Part shown: piece by piece, positions 33,193 to 46,800 of the stretch | Position numbering within the stretch: position 1 is the first letter of the stretch | How the letters are laid out: each line of letters begins with the position of its first letter | NCBI GenBank assembly: GCA_950097015.1 | Contig: CATNEN010000027.1 | Location: 748,501 to 812,500 of the forward strand | Length of the DNA: 64,000 nt | Source of the DNA: Macrostomum hystrix | Taxonomy: Eukaryota > Platyhelminthes > Macrostomidae | Reading direction: 5' to 3' | Made by a program: the position numbers and the translations under genes | Notes under the pieces: generated by a model | Told to the model about the DNA's origin: nothing | Seen by the model: the letters and a program-made list of their open reading frames with translations, nothing else | Databases searched by the model: none

Positions 33193-33293
33193 GAAGCTAT
33201 GAGTGAGATCCGGTGCGCTCACCATGATCATCCCAATGTGCTGCTCAGACAGTCAGAGCAATGCCAATTCACCCAGGCACATCAGTTGTCCCA
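33193..33293 (+). CDS. Candidate orphan exon, protein-kinase N-lobe-like
   Basis: A strong acceptor (polypyrimidine then CCCTGTCAG) and a GTGAGT donor bound 101 bp with one open frame. It reads EAMSEIRCAHHDHPNVLLRQ, then SEQCQFTQAHQLSQ. E-x5-R-x4-DHPNV resembles the helix-C to strand-4 region of protein kinases, and the spacing to QF..A..L recalls IRE1. No flanking kinase exons (VAIK lysine, HRD, DFG) were found on this strand nearby. It may be an isolated exon, a relic or chance. Confidence 0.3.
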
Positions 33294-33763
33294 GTGAGTG
33301 AGTGAGTGACATGCCCGTAGCTGCAGGCAGCGCTCATCGCCCAAACATTCTGGGCTCTCAGACAATTCCATATTTTTCGCTTCTTTTTTTAATCCTAAAA
33401 CGCGTAACCCAAAGCCTGCATGAGGCTTGAGACATCCAATTCTGGGCTGGGAGTGCAGAAGTCACACTCTTCATAGCCTCGGGAAACCCTCGCGGCATGC
33501 AAACACATTCAGATTCCTGCTCTGTTTCTGGATTGCTGCACTGCACAGAGTGTTGCACTGGATTTAGGCAAACTGATGAAACAGGCATGCTTGATCAATT
33601 TCAAAGAGGTCTGAGTCTCGAAACTGCATGCCATGCCCATTAAGAAGCTACATATATTTTTGAACCTCTTTTTTAAATGCAAGATTGTTTAAGGGAAACT
33701 TTGAAAGATTAGGAGAGATTTAGAGAGATTTAGAGATATTACAGAGATTTAGAGATATTACAG
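33294..33763. other. Unassigned spacer between inverted arrays
   Basis: Single-copy sequence between the two oppositely oriented 10-bp arrays. Near 33715-33763 it grades into degenerate GAGATTTAGAGA repeats. Nothing else recognised. Confidence 0.4.
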
Positions 33764-34506
33764 AGATTTAGAGAGAGACTGAGGGAGACTGAGAGACTGG
33801 GGGAGACTGAGAGAGACTGAGAGAGACTGAGGGAGACTGAGAGAGACTGAGGGAGACTGAGGGAGACTGAGAGACTGAGAGAGACTGAGAGAGACTGAGA
33901 GAGACTGAGGGAGACTGAAAGAGACTGAGGGAGACTGAGAGAGACTGAGGGAGACTGAGAGACTGGGGGAGACTGAGAGAGACTGAGAGAGACTGAGAGA
34001 GACTGAGGGAGACTGAGAGAGACTGAGAGACTGGGGGAGACTGAGAGAGACTGAGAGAGACTGAGGGAGACTGAGAGAGACTGAGAGAGACTGAGAGAGA
34101 CTGAGGGAGACTGAGAGAGACTGAGAGAGACTGAGGGAGACTGAGGGAGATTGAGAGAGATTAAGAGAGACTGAGAGACTGGGGGAGACTGAGAGAGACT
34201 GAGAGAGACTGAGAGAGATTGAGAGAGACTGAGAGAGACTGAGGGAGACTGAGAGAGATTGAGGGAGACTGAGAGAGATTGAGGGAGACTGAGAGAGATT
34301 GAGGGAGACTGAGAGAGACTGAGGGAGACTGAGAGAGATTGAGAGAGACTGAGAGAGATTGAGAGAGACTGAGAGAGACTGAGGGAGGCTGAGAGAGACT
34401 GAGAGAGACTGAGAGAGACTGAGGGAGACTGAGAGAGACTGAGGGAGACTGAGAGAGACTGAGGGAGACTGAGGGAGACTGAGGGAGACTGAGAGAGACT
34501 GAGAGA
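33764..34506. repeat. 10-bp array in inverted orientation (TGAGAGAGAC)
   Basis: About 74 units of TGAGAGAGAC and TGAGGGAGAC, the reverse complement of the units in 29548-33142. The variants also match: TGGGGGAGAC pairs with GTCTCCCCCA and GATTGAGAGA with TCTCTCAATC. The two arrays form a large inverted repeat with a spacer of about 620 bp. Confidence 0.95.
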
Positions 34507-34611
34507 AACGAAATATGATAGCTATTGTTAGCTGGTCGAATATAGAAACGCTATGTGAGCAATAAAGTGCGCCGGTGTTGGGTATTGAAGTACACAAATG
34601 TCAGTACTCAC

Positions 34612-34700
34612 ACAGGGCTCTAGCTCCATCCATGCCTGACTGTGGCTAAGGCGCGCCAGGCCCGAGCTCAGCGCGACACACTCGCTGAGGAATCGCAGCT
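34612..34700 (-). CDS. Candidate orphan exon E, unknown family
   Basis: 89 bp on the minus strand between a strong acceptor (GCTTCTGTTTGCAG) and a GTGAGT donor. Only one frame is open, reading LRFLSECVALSSGLARLSHS, then QAWMELEPC, which is probably helical. It ends in phase 0, compatible with the candidate exon at 26926-27027. No family recognised. Confidence 0.35.
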
Positions 34701-34887
34701 CTGCAAACAGAAGCGGGATAATGTTGAGCCTTTTTGGTCCTGCTGAGCAGAGAAGGGAATGCTGTGGGCCTGAGCAGTTAGGAGAATTTATTTCTCAGCC
34801 AGGAGCACTTGTAAGAGGGAATTCTTTGCTCTGCGCGCCCTGATTGGCTGGACTGCTGAGTAGTATGAACGCGTGAGTCGCTGCACG
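34701..34887. other. Unassigned flank of the 17-bp array
   Basis: Short single-copy sequence. Nothing recognised. Confidence 0.4.
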
Positions 34888-37800
34888 GAATTTCTAGCTA
34901 CTGGGAATATCTAGCTACTGGGAATATCTAGCTACTGGGAATATCTAGCTACTGGGAATATCTAGCTACTGGGAATATCTAGCTACTGGGAATATCTAGC
35001 TACTGGGAATATCTAGCTACTGGGAGTATCTAGCTACTGGGAATATCTAGCTACTGGGAATATCTAGCTACTGGGAATATGTAGCTACTGGGAATATCTA
35101 GCTACTGTGAATATCTAGCTACTGGGAATATGTAGCTACTGGGAATATCTAGCTACTGGGAATATCTAGCTACTGGGAATATCTAGCTACTGGGAATATC
35201 TAGCTACTGGGAATATCTAGCTACTGGGAATATCTAGCTACTGGGAATATCTAGCTACTGGGAATATCTAGCTACTGGGAATATGTAGCTACTGGGAATA
35301 TCTAGCTACTGGGAATATCTAGCTACTGGGAATATCTAGCTACTGGGAATATGTAGCTACTGGGAATATCTAGCTACTGGGAATATCTAGCTACTTGGAA
35401 TATCTAGCTACTGGGAATATCTAGCTACTGGGAATATCTAGCTACTGGGAATATCTAGCTACTGGGAATATCTAGCTACTGGGAATATCTAGCTACTGGG
35501 AATATCTAGCTACTTGGAATATCTAGCTACTGGGAATATCTAGCTACTGGGAATATCTAGCTACTGGGAATATCTAGCTACTGGGAATATCTAGCTACTT
35601 GGAATATCTAGCTACTGGGAATATCTAGCTACTGGGAATATCTAGCTACTTGGAATATCTAGCTACTGGGAATATCTAGCTACTGGGAATATCTAGCTAC
35701 TGGGAATATCTAGCTACTGGGAATATCTAGCTACTTGGAATATCTAGCTACTGGGAATATCTAGCTACTGGGAATATCTAGCTACTGGGAATATCTAGCT
35801 ACTGGGAATATCTAGCTACTGGGAATATCTAGCTACTGGGAATATGTAGCTACTGGGAATATCTAGCTACTGGGAATATCTAGCTACTGTGAATATCTAG
35901 CTACTGGGAATATCTAGCTACTTGGAATATCTAGCTACTGGGAATATCTAGCTACTGGGAATATCTAGCTACTGGGAATATCTAGCTACTGGGAATATCT
36001 AGCTACTGGGAATATGTAGCTACTGGGAATATCTAGCTACTGGGAATATCTAGCTACTGGGAATATCTAGCTACTGGGAATATCTAGCTACTGGGAATAT
36101 CTAGCTACTGGGAATATCTAGCTACTGGGAATATCTAGCTACTGGGAATATGTAGCTACTGGGAATATCTAGCTACTGGGAATATCTAGCTACTGGGAAT
36201 ATCTAGCTACTGGGAATATCTAGCTACTGGGAATATGTAGCTACTGGGAATATCTAGCTACTGGGAATATGTAGCTACTGGGAATATCTAGCTACTGGGA
36301 ATATCTAGCTACTGGGAATATCTAGCTACTGTGAATATCTAGCTAATGTGAATATCTAGCTACTGGGAATATCTAGCTACTGGGAATATCTAGCTACTGG
36401 GAATATCTAGCTACTGGGAATATGTAGCTACTGGGAATATGTAGCTACAGGGAATATCTAGCTACTGGGAATATCTAGCTACTGGGAATATCTAGCTACT
36501 GGGAATATCTAGCTACTGGGAATATCTAGCTACTGGGAATATGTAGCTACTGGGAATATCTAGCTACTGGGAATATGTAGCTACTGGGAATATCTAGCTA
36601 CAGGGAATATCTAGCTACTGGGAATATCTAGCTACTGGGAATATCTAGCTACTGGGAATATGTAGCTACTGGGAATATGTAGCTACTGGGAATATCTAGC
36701 TACTGGGAATATCTAGCTACTGGGAATATCTAGCTACTGGGAATATCTAGCTACTGGGAGTATCTAGCTACTGGGAATATCTAGCTACTGGGAATATCTA
36801 GCTACTGGGAAAATCTAGCTACTGGGAATATCTAGCTACTGGGAATATCTAGCTACAGGGAATATCTAGCTACTGGGAATATCTAGCTACTGGGAATATC
36901 TAGCTACTGGGAATATCTAGCTACTGGGAATATCTAGCTACTGGGAATATCTAGCTACTGGGAATATCTAGCTACTGGGAATATCTAGCTACTGGGAATA
37001 TCTAGCTACTGGGAATATCTAGCTACTGGGAATATCTAGCTACTGGGAATATCTAGCTACTGGGAATATCTAGCTACTGGGAATATCTAGCTACTGGGAA
37101 TATCTAGCTACTGGGAATATCTAGCTACTGGGAATATCTAGCTACTGGGAATATCTAGCTACTGGGAATATGTAGCTACTGGGAATATCTAGCTACTGGG
37201 AATATCTAGCTACTGGGAATATCTAGCTACTGGGAATATCTAGCTACTGGGAATATCTAGCTACTGGGAATATCTAGCTACTGGGAATATCTAGCTACTG
37301 GGAATATCTAGCTACTGGGAATATCTAGCTACTGGGAATATCTAGCTACTGGGAATATCTAGCTACTGGGAATATCTAGCTACTGTGAATATCTAGCTAC
37401 TGTGAATATCTAGCTACTGGGAATATGTAGCTACTGGGAATATGTAGCTACTGGGAATATCTAGCTACTGTGAATATCTAGCTACTGGGAATATGTAGCT
37501 ACTGGGAATATCTAGCTACTGGGAATATGTAGCTACTGGGAATATCTAGCTACTGGGAATATCTAGCTACAGGGAATATGTAGCTACTGGGAATATCTAG
37601 CTACTGGGAATATGTAGCTACTGGGAATATCTAGCTACTGGGAATATCTAGCTACTGGGAATATCTAGCTACTGGGAATATCTAGCTACTGGGAATATCT
37701 AGCTACTGGGAATATCTAGCTACTGGGAATATCTAGCTACTGTGAATATCTAGCTACTGGGAATATCTAGCTACTGTGAATATCTAGCTACTGGGAATAT

Positions 37801-40162
37801 GTAGCTACTGGGAATATCTAGCTACAGGGAATATGTAGCTACTGGGAATATCTAGCTACTGGGAGTATCTAGCTACTGGGAATATCTAGCTACTGTGAAT
37901 ATCTAGCTACTGGGAATATCTAGCTACTGGGAATATGTAGCTACTGGGAATATGTAGCTACTGGGAATATGTAGCTACTGGGAATATCTAGCTACTGGGA
38001 ATATCTAGCTACTGGGAATATCTAGCTACTGGGAATATCTAGCTACTGGGAATATCTAGCTACTGGGAATATGTAGCTACTGGGAATATCTAGCTACTGG
38101 GAATATCTAGCTACTGGGAATATGTAGCTACTGGGAATATCTAGCTACTGGGAATATCTAGCTACTGGGAATATCTAGCTACTGTGAATATCTAGCTACT
38201 GGGAATATCTAGCTACAGGGAATATCTAGCTACAGGGAATATCTAGCTACTGGGAATATCTAGCTACTGGGAATATGTAGCTACTGGGAATATCTAGCTA
38301 CTGGGAATATCTAGCTACTGGGAATATCTAGCTACTGGGAATATCTAGCTACTGGGAATATCTAGCTACTGGGAATATCTAGCTACTGGGAATATCTAGC
38401 TACTGTGAATATCTAGCTACTGGGAATATCTAGCTACTGTGAATATCTAGCTACTGGGAATATGTAGCTACTGGGAATATGTAGCTACTGGGAATATCTA
38501 GCTATTGTGAATATCTAGCTACTGTGAATATCTAGCTACTGGGAATATCTAGCTACAGGGAATATCTAGCTACTGGGAATATGTAGCTACAGGGAATATC
38601 TAGCTACTGGGAATATCTAGCTACTGGGAATATCTAGCTACTTGGAATATCTAGCTACTGGGAATATCTAGCTACTGGGAATATCTAGCTACTGGGAATA
38701 TGTAGCTACTGGGAATATCTAGCTACTGGGAATATGTAGCTACTGGGAATATCTAGCTACTGGGAATATCTAGCTACTGGGAATATCTAGCTACTTGGAA
38801 TATCTAGCTACTGGGAATATCTAGCTACAGGGAATATCTAGCTACTGGGAATATCTAGCTACTGGGAATATGTAGCTACTGGGAATATCTAGCTACTGGG
38901 AATATCTAGCTACTGGGAATATCTAGCTACTGGGAATATCTAGCTACTGGGAATATCTAGCTACTGGGAATATGTAGCTACAGGGAATATCTAGCTACTG
39001 GGAATATCTAGCTACTGGGAATATCTAGCTACTGGGAATATCTAGCTACTGGGAATATCTAGCTACTGGGAATATCTAGCTACTGGGAATATCTAGCTAC
39101 TGGGAATCTCTAGCTACTGGGAATATCTAGCTACTGGGAATATCTAGCTACAGGGAATATCTAGCTACTGGGAATATCTAGCTACTGGGAATATGTAGCT
39201 ACAGGGAATATCTAGCTACTGGGAATATGTAGCTACTGGGAATATCTAGCTACTGGGAATATCTAGCTACTGGGAATATCTAGCTACTGTGAATATCTAG
39301 CTACTGGGAATATCTAGCTACTGGGAATATCTAGCTACTGGGAATATCTAGCTACTGGGAATATCTAGCTACTGGGAATATGTAGCTACAGGGAATATCT
39401 AGCTACTGGGAATATCTAGCTACTGGGAATATCTAGCTACTTGGAATATCTAGCTACTGGGAATATCTAGCTACTGGGAATATCTAGCTACTGGGAATAT
39501 GTAGCTACTGGGAATATCTAGCTACTTGGAATATCTAGCTACTGGGAATATGTAGCTACTGGGAATATCTAGCTACTGGGAATATCTAGCTACTGGGAAT
39601 ATGTAGCTACAGGGAATATCTAGCTACTGGGAATATCTAGCTACTGGGAATATCTAGCTACTGGGAATATCTAGCTACTGGGAATATCTAGCTACTGGGA
39701 ATATCTAGCTACTGGGAATATGTAGCTACTGGGAATATCTAGCTACTTGGAATATCTAGCTACTGGGAATATCTAGCTACAGGGAATATCTAGCTACTGT
39801 GAATATCTAGCTACTGGGAATATGTAGCTACTGGGAATATCTAGCTACTTGGAATATCTAGCTACAGGGAATATGTAGCTACTGGGAATATCTAGCTACT
39901 GGGAATATGTAGCTACTGGGAATATCTAGCTACTGGGAATATCTAGCTACTGGGAATATCTAGCTACTGGGAATATCTAGCTACTGGGAATATCTAGCTA
40001 CTGGGAAAATCTAGCTACTGGGAATATCTAGCTACTGGGAATATCTAGCTACTGGGAATATCTAGCTACTGGGAATATCTAGCTATTGTGAATATCTAGC
40101 TACTGGGAATATCTAGCTACTGGGAATATCTAGCTACTGGGAATATCTAGCTACTGGGAATA
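34888..40162. repeat. 17-bp satellite array A (ATCTAGCTACTGGGAAT), 5.3 kb
   Basis: About 310 head-to-tail copies of ATCTAGCTACTGGGAAT. Recurrent single-base variants are ATGTAGCTAC, CTACAGGG, CTACTTGG and CTACTGTG. The same unit in the same orientation makes up 58795-64000. Each unit has a short palindrome (TAGCTA, or GTAGCTAC in the variant). Confidence 0.96.
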
Positions 40163-40771
40163 CGTGGTTTAGGGCTCACTTGCAGACGAAATTATTAGCT
40201 GTCCGGCTGTAGAGGAGAACATTGGCCCAGCCCAATGGACTCTTTAAAAGCGGGAATTGCCCCCTTAGTCGGCTGGCTGCCCCCTGCTTCTCTCTTCCTT
40301 TCCCTTCTTCATCTCTCTGATCTTGCACTTTATCCTCGACTTTCCCGTGCCAGCGTCTCTCAAGCAAGCGTGCCGATTTCAATTCGGGTTTGCTATTTTA
40401 GCCTATTTTGTTTTTATACACTCGTGTACTCGGAACTCAAGGCCGCCAAGAGGCATATCGCTAGCTAGAAATCTAATCTCATTAGCGCAAGTTTAACAGC
40501 AAATACCATCACTGGGTCCGCCAATCTAATCGAGTTGTTGTTGCTATCCGAAATTTAGGGTTTTTACCTTAGATTTCGAGTAGATTTAATGTCCTAGAAT
40601 TAGTTGTTCTAATGCGATCACTACTACTAATTCGGAACCGAGTAAGTAGTACTGAGAAAACTGTAAGTAAATTGTTTGCACTTGAGAGAAAATTCTGTGG
40701 TTTTTATACTGGCATCGATTTTCGCTCGGCTTGAATTGCTGTGAGTTTGGCTTGACGTCCTTCCCGTCCTT
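40163..40771. other. Unassigned intergenic sequence
   Basis: About 610 bp of single-copy DNA. Open frames here show no family resemblance. Nothing recognised. Confidence 0.45.
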
Positions 40772-41766
40772 AAGTGAGTGAGTGAGTGAGTGAGTGAGTG
40801 AGTGAGTGAGTGAGTGATTGAGTGAGTAAGTGAGTGAGTAAGTGAGTGACTGAGTGAGTGAATAGTGGGTGAGTGAGTGAGTGAGTGGTGAGTGAGTGAG
40901 TGAGTAAGTGAGTAAGTGAGTGAGTGAGTGAGTAAGTGAGTGACTGAGTGAGTGAATAGTGGGTGAGTGAGTAAGTGAGTAAGTGAGTGAGTGAGTGAGT
41001 AAGTGAGTAAGTGAGTGAGTGAGTGAGTAAGTGAGTGACTGAGTGAGTGAATAGTGGGTGAGTGAGTGAGTGAGTGGTGAGTGAGTGAGTGAGTAAGTGA
41101 GTAAGTGAGTGAGTGAGTGATTAAGTGAGTGAATAGTGAGTGAATAATGGGTGAGTGAGTGAGTGAGTGAGTAAGTGAGTAAGTGAGTGAGTGAGTGAGT
41201 AAGTGAGTAAGTGAGTGAGTGAGTGAGTAAGTGAGTGACTGAGTGAGTGAATAGTGGGTGAGTGAGTGAGTGAGTGGTGAGTGAGTAAGTGAGTAAGTGA
41301 GTGAGTGAGTGAGTAAGTGAGTGAATAGTGAGTGAATAATGGGTGAGTGAGTGAGTGAGTGAGTAAGTGAGTAAGTGAGTAAGTGAGTGAGTGAGTGAGT
41401 AAGTGAGTGATGAGTGAGTGAATAGTGGGTGAGTGAGTGAGTGATTGAGTGAGTGAGTGAGTGAGTAAGTGAGTAAGTGAGTGAGTAAGTGAGTGAGTGA
41501 GTAAGTGAGTGAGTGAGTAAGTGAGTGAGTAAGTAAGTGAGTGAGTGAGTAAGTAAGTAAGTGAGTGAGTAAGTGAGTGAGTAAGTGAGTGAGTGAGTAA
41601 GTGAGTGACTGAGTGAGTGAATAGTGGGTGAGTGAGTGAGTGATTGAGTGAGTGAGTGAGTGAGTAAGTGAGTGAGTGAGTGAGTAAGTGAGTGAGTGAG
41701 TGAGTAAGTGAGTGACTGAGTGAGTGAATAGTGGGTGAGTGAGTGAGTGGTGAGTGAGTGAGTGAC
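40772..41766. repeat. (GAGT)n tetranucleotide array, 1 kb
   Basis: GTGAGTGA repeats with GAGTAAGT and GAATAGTGG interruptions. A block of about 110-180 bp containing ACTGAGTGAGTGAATAGTGG recurs several times. Minus-strand open frames (Leu-Thr-His-Ser) are artefacts. Confidence 0.94.
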
Positions 41767-42212
41767 TTAAGGAGGAACAGAAATAGGCAGAAAGCGGGAT
41801 AAAAGAATGGAAGAGTTAGCGGGAGAATAATGTCAAGCGTACACTGGTTTGGGAATGGGTGCATTAGATACGAGGCTGAGCTGAGTTGTGAAGGTCCAGT
41901 AATTAGTTTGACCCGCAACTTCGATGCCCACAGAGCTGCAGCCCGCACAGTTTGAATTTGAGGCATGAAGCAGGCAGTTAAAAAGTTGATAATCGATGCT
42001 TTTAATTGTCTGTGCTTGCCTAGCCATTTTATCACAGTTCCTATCCAAACAAATAGTACATTAGTCAATTGCGGTGCAAAATTTGTTTTAGTTTTGATCC
42101 CTGTAATAGGCCGTCTAAATGGCAATTTTCATAATCGAATAATAAGCGAATAGTCAGACATTTTTTGGTAACTGATGGTGATGGCCTAGGATTAACCTGT
42201 GCATCATAACGA
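41767..42212. other. Unassigned sequence upstream of DEG/ENaC gene
   Basis: About 450 bp of single-copy DNA. No feature recognised. Confidence 0.4.
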
Positions 42213-42800
42213 TGTGAGAGAGAACGTAAGAGATGGAATGTAAGAGATGAAATGTGAGATATGGAATATGAGAGATGGAATGTGAGATATGGAATGTGAG
42301 AGATGGAATGTGAGAGATGGAATATGAGAGATGGAATGTGAGAGATGGAATGTGAGAGATGGAATGTGAGAGATGGAATATGAGAGATGGAATGTGAGAG
42401 ATGGAATGTGAGAGATGGAATGTGAGAGATGGGATGTGAAAGATGGAATGTAAGAGATGAAATGTGAGAGATCGAATGTGAGATATGGAATATGAGAGAT
42501 GGAATGTGAGAGATGAAATGTAAGAGATGAAATGTGAGAGATGGAATGTGAGAGATTGAATGTAAGAGATAAAATGTGAGAGATTGAATGTGAGAGATGA
42601 AATGTGAGATATGGAATGTGAGAGATGGAATGTGAGAGATGGAATGTGAGAGATGGAATGTGAGATATGGAATGTGAGAGATGGAATGTGAGATATGGAA
42701 TGAGGGAGATGGAATGTGAGATATGGAATGAGGGAGATGGAATGTGAGAGATGGAGTGTGAGAGATGGAATGTGAGATATTGAATGAGGGAGATGGAATG
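42213..42800. repeat. 14-bp minisatellite (GAGAGATGGAATGT)
   Basis: About 42 units of GAGAGATGGAATGT with variants (GATATGGAATGT, GAGATGAAATGT, GAGGGAGATGG). It ends about 150 bp before the ATG of the DEG/ENaC gene, so it may lie in or near its promoter or 5' leader. Confidence 0.93.
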
Positions 42801-42947
42801 TGGGCCTCTCTGAAATTGTAATGCTCCGAAAATGAAATAGCTGGTTGTTTTTACGGCAACTCTTAGCAGCGGATGTAGCCTATCAGCTCAGATCGGTCTA
42901 GTTGCTAGGCAGAACAGCTGCAGAAGAGCCGTTGATAGTATTGCTGT

Positions 42948-43817
42948 ATGGGGTGCCGGACCATTTGGTTACTGCATTTCTACAAGCCCTTAAAAGCGTC
43001 AGACACTGGCGCCACCAAGTTTCAACTGTTCTCAAAAAAAATTGCTACAACACTATTTAAGCGGCTCGTTTTAACAAGTAGAAATTCAGCTTCAACGCTA
43101 AACGACATGACGATCCAAGACGACCTGGCGTTCTTCTGCAACTCCACGTCGTTGCGCGGTGTTGCCAAGGCAACAAAATCGCCAACCAGAGTGCTCAGGA
43201 CTCTGTGGACAGTGTACATCCTGGCAATGGCAGTCGCTTTGCTGACCTGCGTGTGCTTCATAGTGTTGGACTACACTCAGTACAAGACCATCATACAGTC
43301 CACCCTGATCATCAACGACATGTCCAGTCACAGCTACCCGGCACTGACCTTCTGCAACCACTACCCTTTCCAGGAATCGGCGCACACTCTGTGGGCCAGC
43401 GGCAAGGTGCTATCGCCGGCCAACTATTCCAGAATGCTCCGACGCGAGGCCTTCGCGGCGTTCAGCAAGGGCGACTTCCGCACCATGGAGAACCTGCTAG
43501 TGTATGACTCCAAGCGAGTGTACTACCAGACACTGCCACACGAGCACGCACTTAATGTTAGCTTCACAATACCTCAGGTGTTTCTCTTCTGCATCCGGGG
43601 CCACGGCCACCTCATGGACATCACGGAAGCTGGCAGCTGCGAGTTCATAATTAAGAGCATCAGCATGCCATCATTTTTCACCTGCTTTCAGGTGCAGATT
43701 AATCAGCCGCACGATTGGATTACTCTGATCTTGCACGTTGTGAAGGGGCCGCAGAGCAGATACGAAGAGGCCTTCGTCCAGGATACCTTTGAACAGGCTC
43801 ACGGAATTCGACTGCAG
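42948..43817 (+). CDS. DEG/ENaC exon 1
   Basis: 870 bp encoding the N-terminus, TM1 and the first part of the extracellular domain, ending at CTGCAG before a GTGCGA donor. Reading through the donor meets a stop at 43896-43898, so intron retention would truncate the channel. Confidence 0.85.
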
Positions 43818-46800
43818 GTGCGAATGCTGTGCTACTTTCAAATTCAAGCCTCTGAGGTCTTGCTGCTCTCCTGTTCCAACAAGATAGCTGAGAATTAGAG
43901 GCATTCGCACTCATTCCGCACACATCTAAAGCAGTTAGGCAAGGCGCTCTTTGTTTGTCTCAAGGGACACATCACACAGGGATACATCACACAGGGATAC
44001 ATCACACAGGGACACATCACACAGGGACACATCACACAGGGACACATCACACAGGGACACATCACACAGGGACACATCACACAGGGACACATCACACAGG
44101 GACACATCACACAGGGGCACATCACACTCGGACACATCACACAGGGACACATCACACAGGGATACATCACACAGGGACACATCACACAGGGACACATCAC
44201 ACAGGGACACATCACACAGGGACACATCACACAGGGACACATCACACAGGGATACATCACACAGGGACACATCACACAGGGACACATCACACAGGGACAC
44301 ATCACACAGGGACACATCACACAGGGACACATCACACAGGGATACATCACACAGGGACACATCACACAGGGACACATCACACAGGGACACATCACACAGG
44401 GACACATCACACAGGGACACATCACACAGGGACACATCACACAGGGACACATCACACAGGGACACATCACACAGGGACACATCACACAGGGACACATCAC
44501 ACAGGGACACATCACACAGGGACACATCACACAGGGACACATCACACAGGGATACATCACACAGGGACACATCACACAGGGATACATCACACAGGGATAC
44601 ATCACACAGGGATACATCACACAGGGACACATCACACAGGGACACATCACACAGGGACACATCACACAGGGATACATCACACAGGGACACATCACACAGG
44701 GACACATCACACAGGGATACATCACACAGGGACACATCACACAGGGACACATCACACAGGGACACATCACACAGGGACACATCACACAGGGATACATCAC
44801 ACAGGGACACATCACACAGGGATACATCACACAGGGATACATCACACAGGGATACATCACACAGGGACACATCACACAGGGATACATCACACAGGGATAC
44901 ATCACACAGGGATACATCACACAGGGACACATCACACAGGGACACATCACACAGGGACACATCACACAGGGACACATCACACAGGGACACATCACACAGG
45001 GACACATCACACAGGGATACATCACACAGGGACACATCACACAGGGATACATCACACAGGGATACATCACACAGGGATACATCACACAGGGATACATCAC
45101 ACAGGGACACATCACACAGGGATACATCACACAGGGACACATCACACAGGGACACATCACACAGGGACACATCACACAGGGACACATCACACAGGGATAC
45201 ATCACACAGGGACACATCACACAGGGACACATCACACAGGGACACATCACACAGGGATACATCACACAGGGACACATTACACAGGGACACATCACACAGG
45301 GACACATTACACAGGGACACATCACACAGGGACACATTACACAGGGACACATCACACAGGGACACAACACACAGGGACACAACACACAGGGACACATCAC
45401 ACAGGGACACAACTCACTCGGACACATCACACAGGGACACAACTCACTCGGACACATCACACAGGGACACATCACACAGGGACACAACACACATGGACAC
45501 AACACACTCGGACACATCACACAGGGACACAACACACATGGACACAACACACTCGGACACATCACACATGGACACAACTCACTCGGACACATCACACAGG
45601 GACACATCACACAGGGACACAACACACATGGACACAACACACTCGGACACATCACACAGGGACACATCACACAGGGACACATCACACAGGGACACATCAC
45701 ACAGGGACACATCACACAGGGATACATCACACAGGGACACATCACACAGGGATACATCACACAGGGACACATCACACAGGGATACATCACACAGGGACAC
45801 ATCACACAGGGACACATCACACAGGGATACATCACACAGGGACACATCACACAGGGACACATCACACAGGGACACATCACACAGGGACACATCACACAGG
45901 GACACAACACACATGGACACAACACACTCGGACACATCACACAGGGACACATCACACAGGGACACAACTCACTCGGACACATCACACAGGGACACATCAC
46001 ACAGGGACACATCACACAGGGACACATCACACAGGGACACATCACACAGGGATACATCACACAGGGACACATCACACAGGGACACATCACACAGGGATAC
46101 ATCACACAGGGACACATCACACAGGGACACATCACACAGGGACACATCACACAGGGATACATCACACAGGGACACATCACACAGGGACACATCACACAGG
46201 GACACATCACACAGGGACACATCACACAGGGATACATCACACAGGGATACATCACACAGGGACACATCACACAGGGACACATCACACAGGGACACATCAC
46301 ACAGGGACACATCACACAGGGACACATCACACAGGGATACATCACACAGGGACACATCACACAGGGATACATCACACAGGGACACATCACACAGGGACAC
46401 ATCACACAGGGATACATCACACAGGGACACATCACACAGGGACACATCACACAGGGACACATCACACAGGGACACATCACACAGGGACACAACACACATG
46501 GACACAACACACTCGGACACATCACACAGGGACACATCACACAGGGACACAACTCACTCGGACACATCACACAGGGACACATCACACAGGGATACATCAC
46601 ACAGGGACACATCACACAGGGACACATCACACAGGGATACATCACACAGGGACACATCACACAGGGACACATCACACAGGGACACATCACACAGGGATAC
46701 ATCACACAGGGACACATCACACAGGGACACATCACACAGGGACACATCACACAGGGACACATCACACAGGGATACATCACACAGGGATACATCACACAGG

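Noticed and set aside
41121-42125. 334-codon minus-strand frame with Leu-Thr-His-Ser repeats and a non-repeat start
   Set aside because: Mostly the GAGT array read antisense. The unique N-terminal part has no family resemblance.
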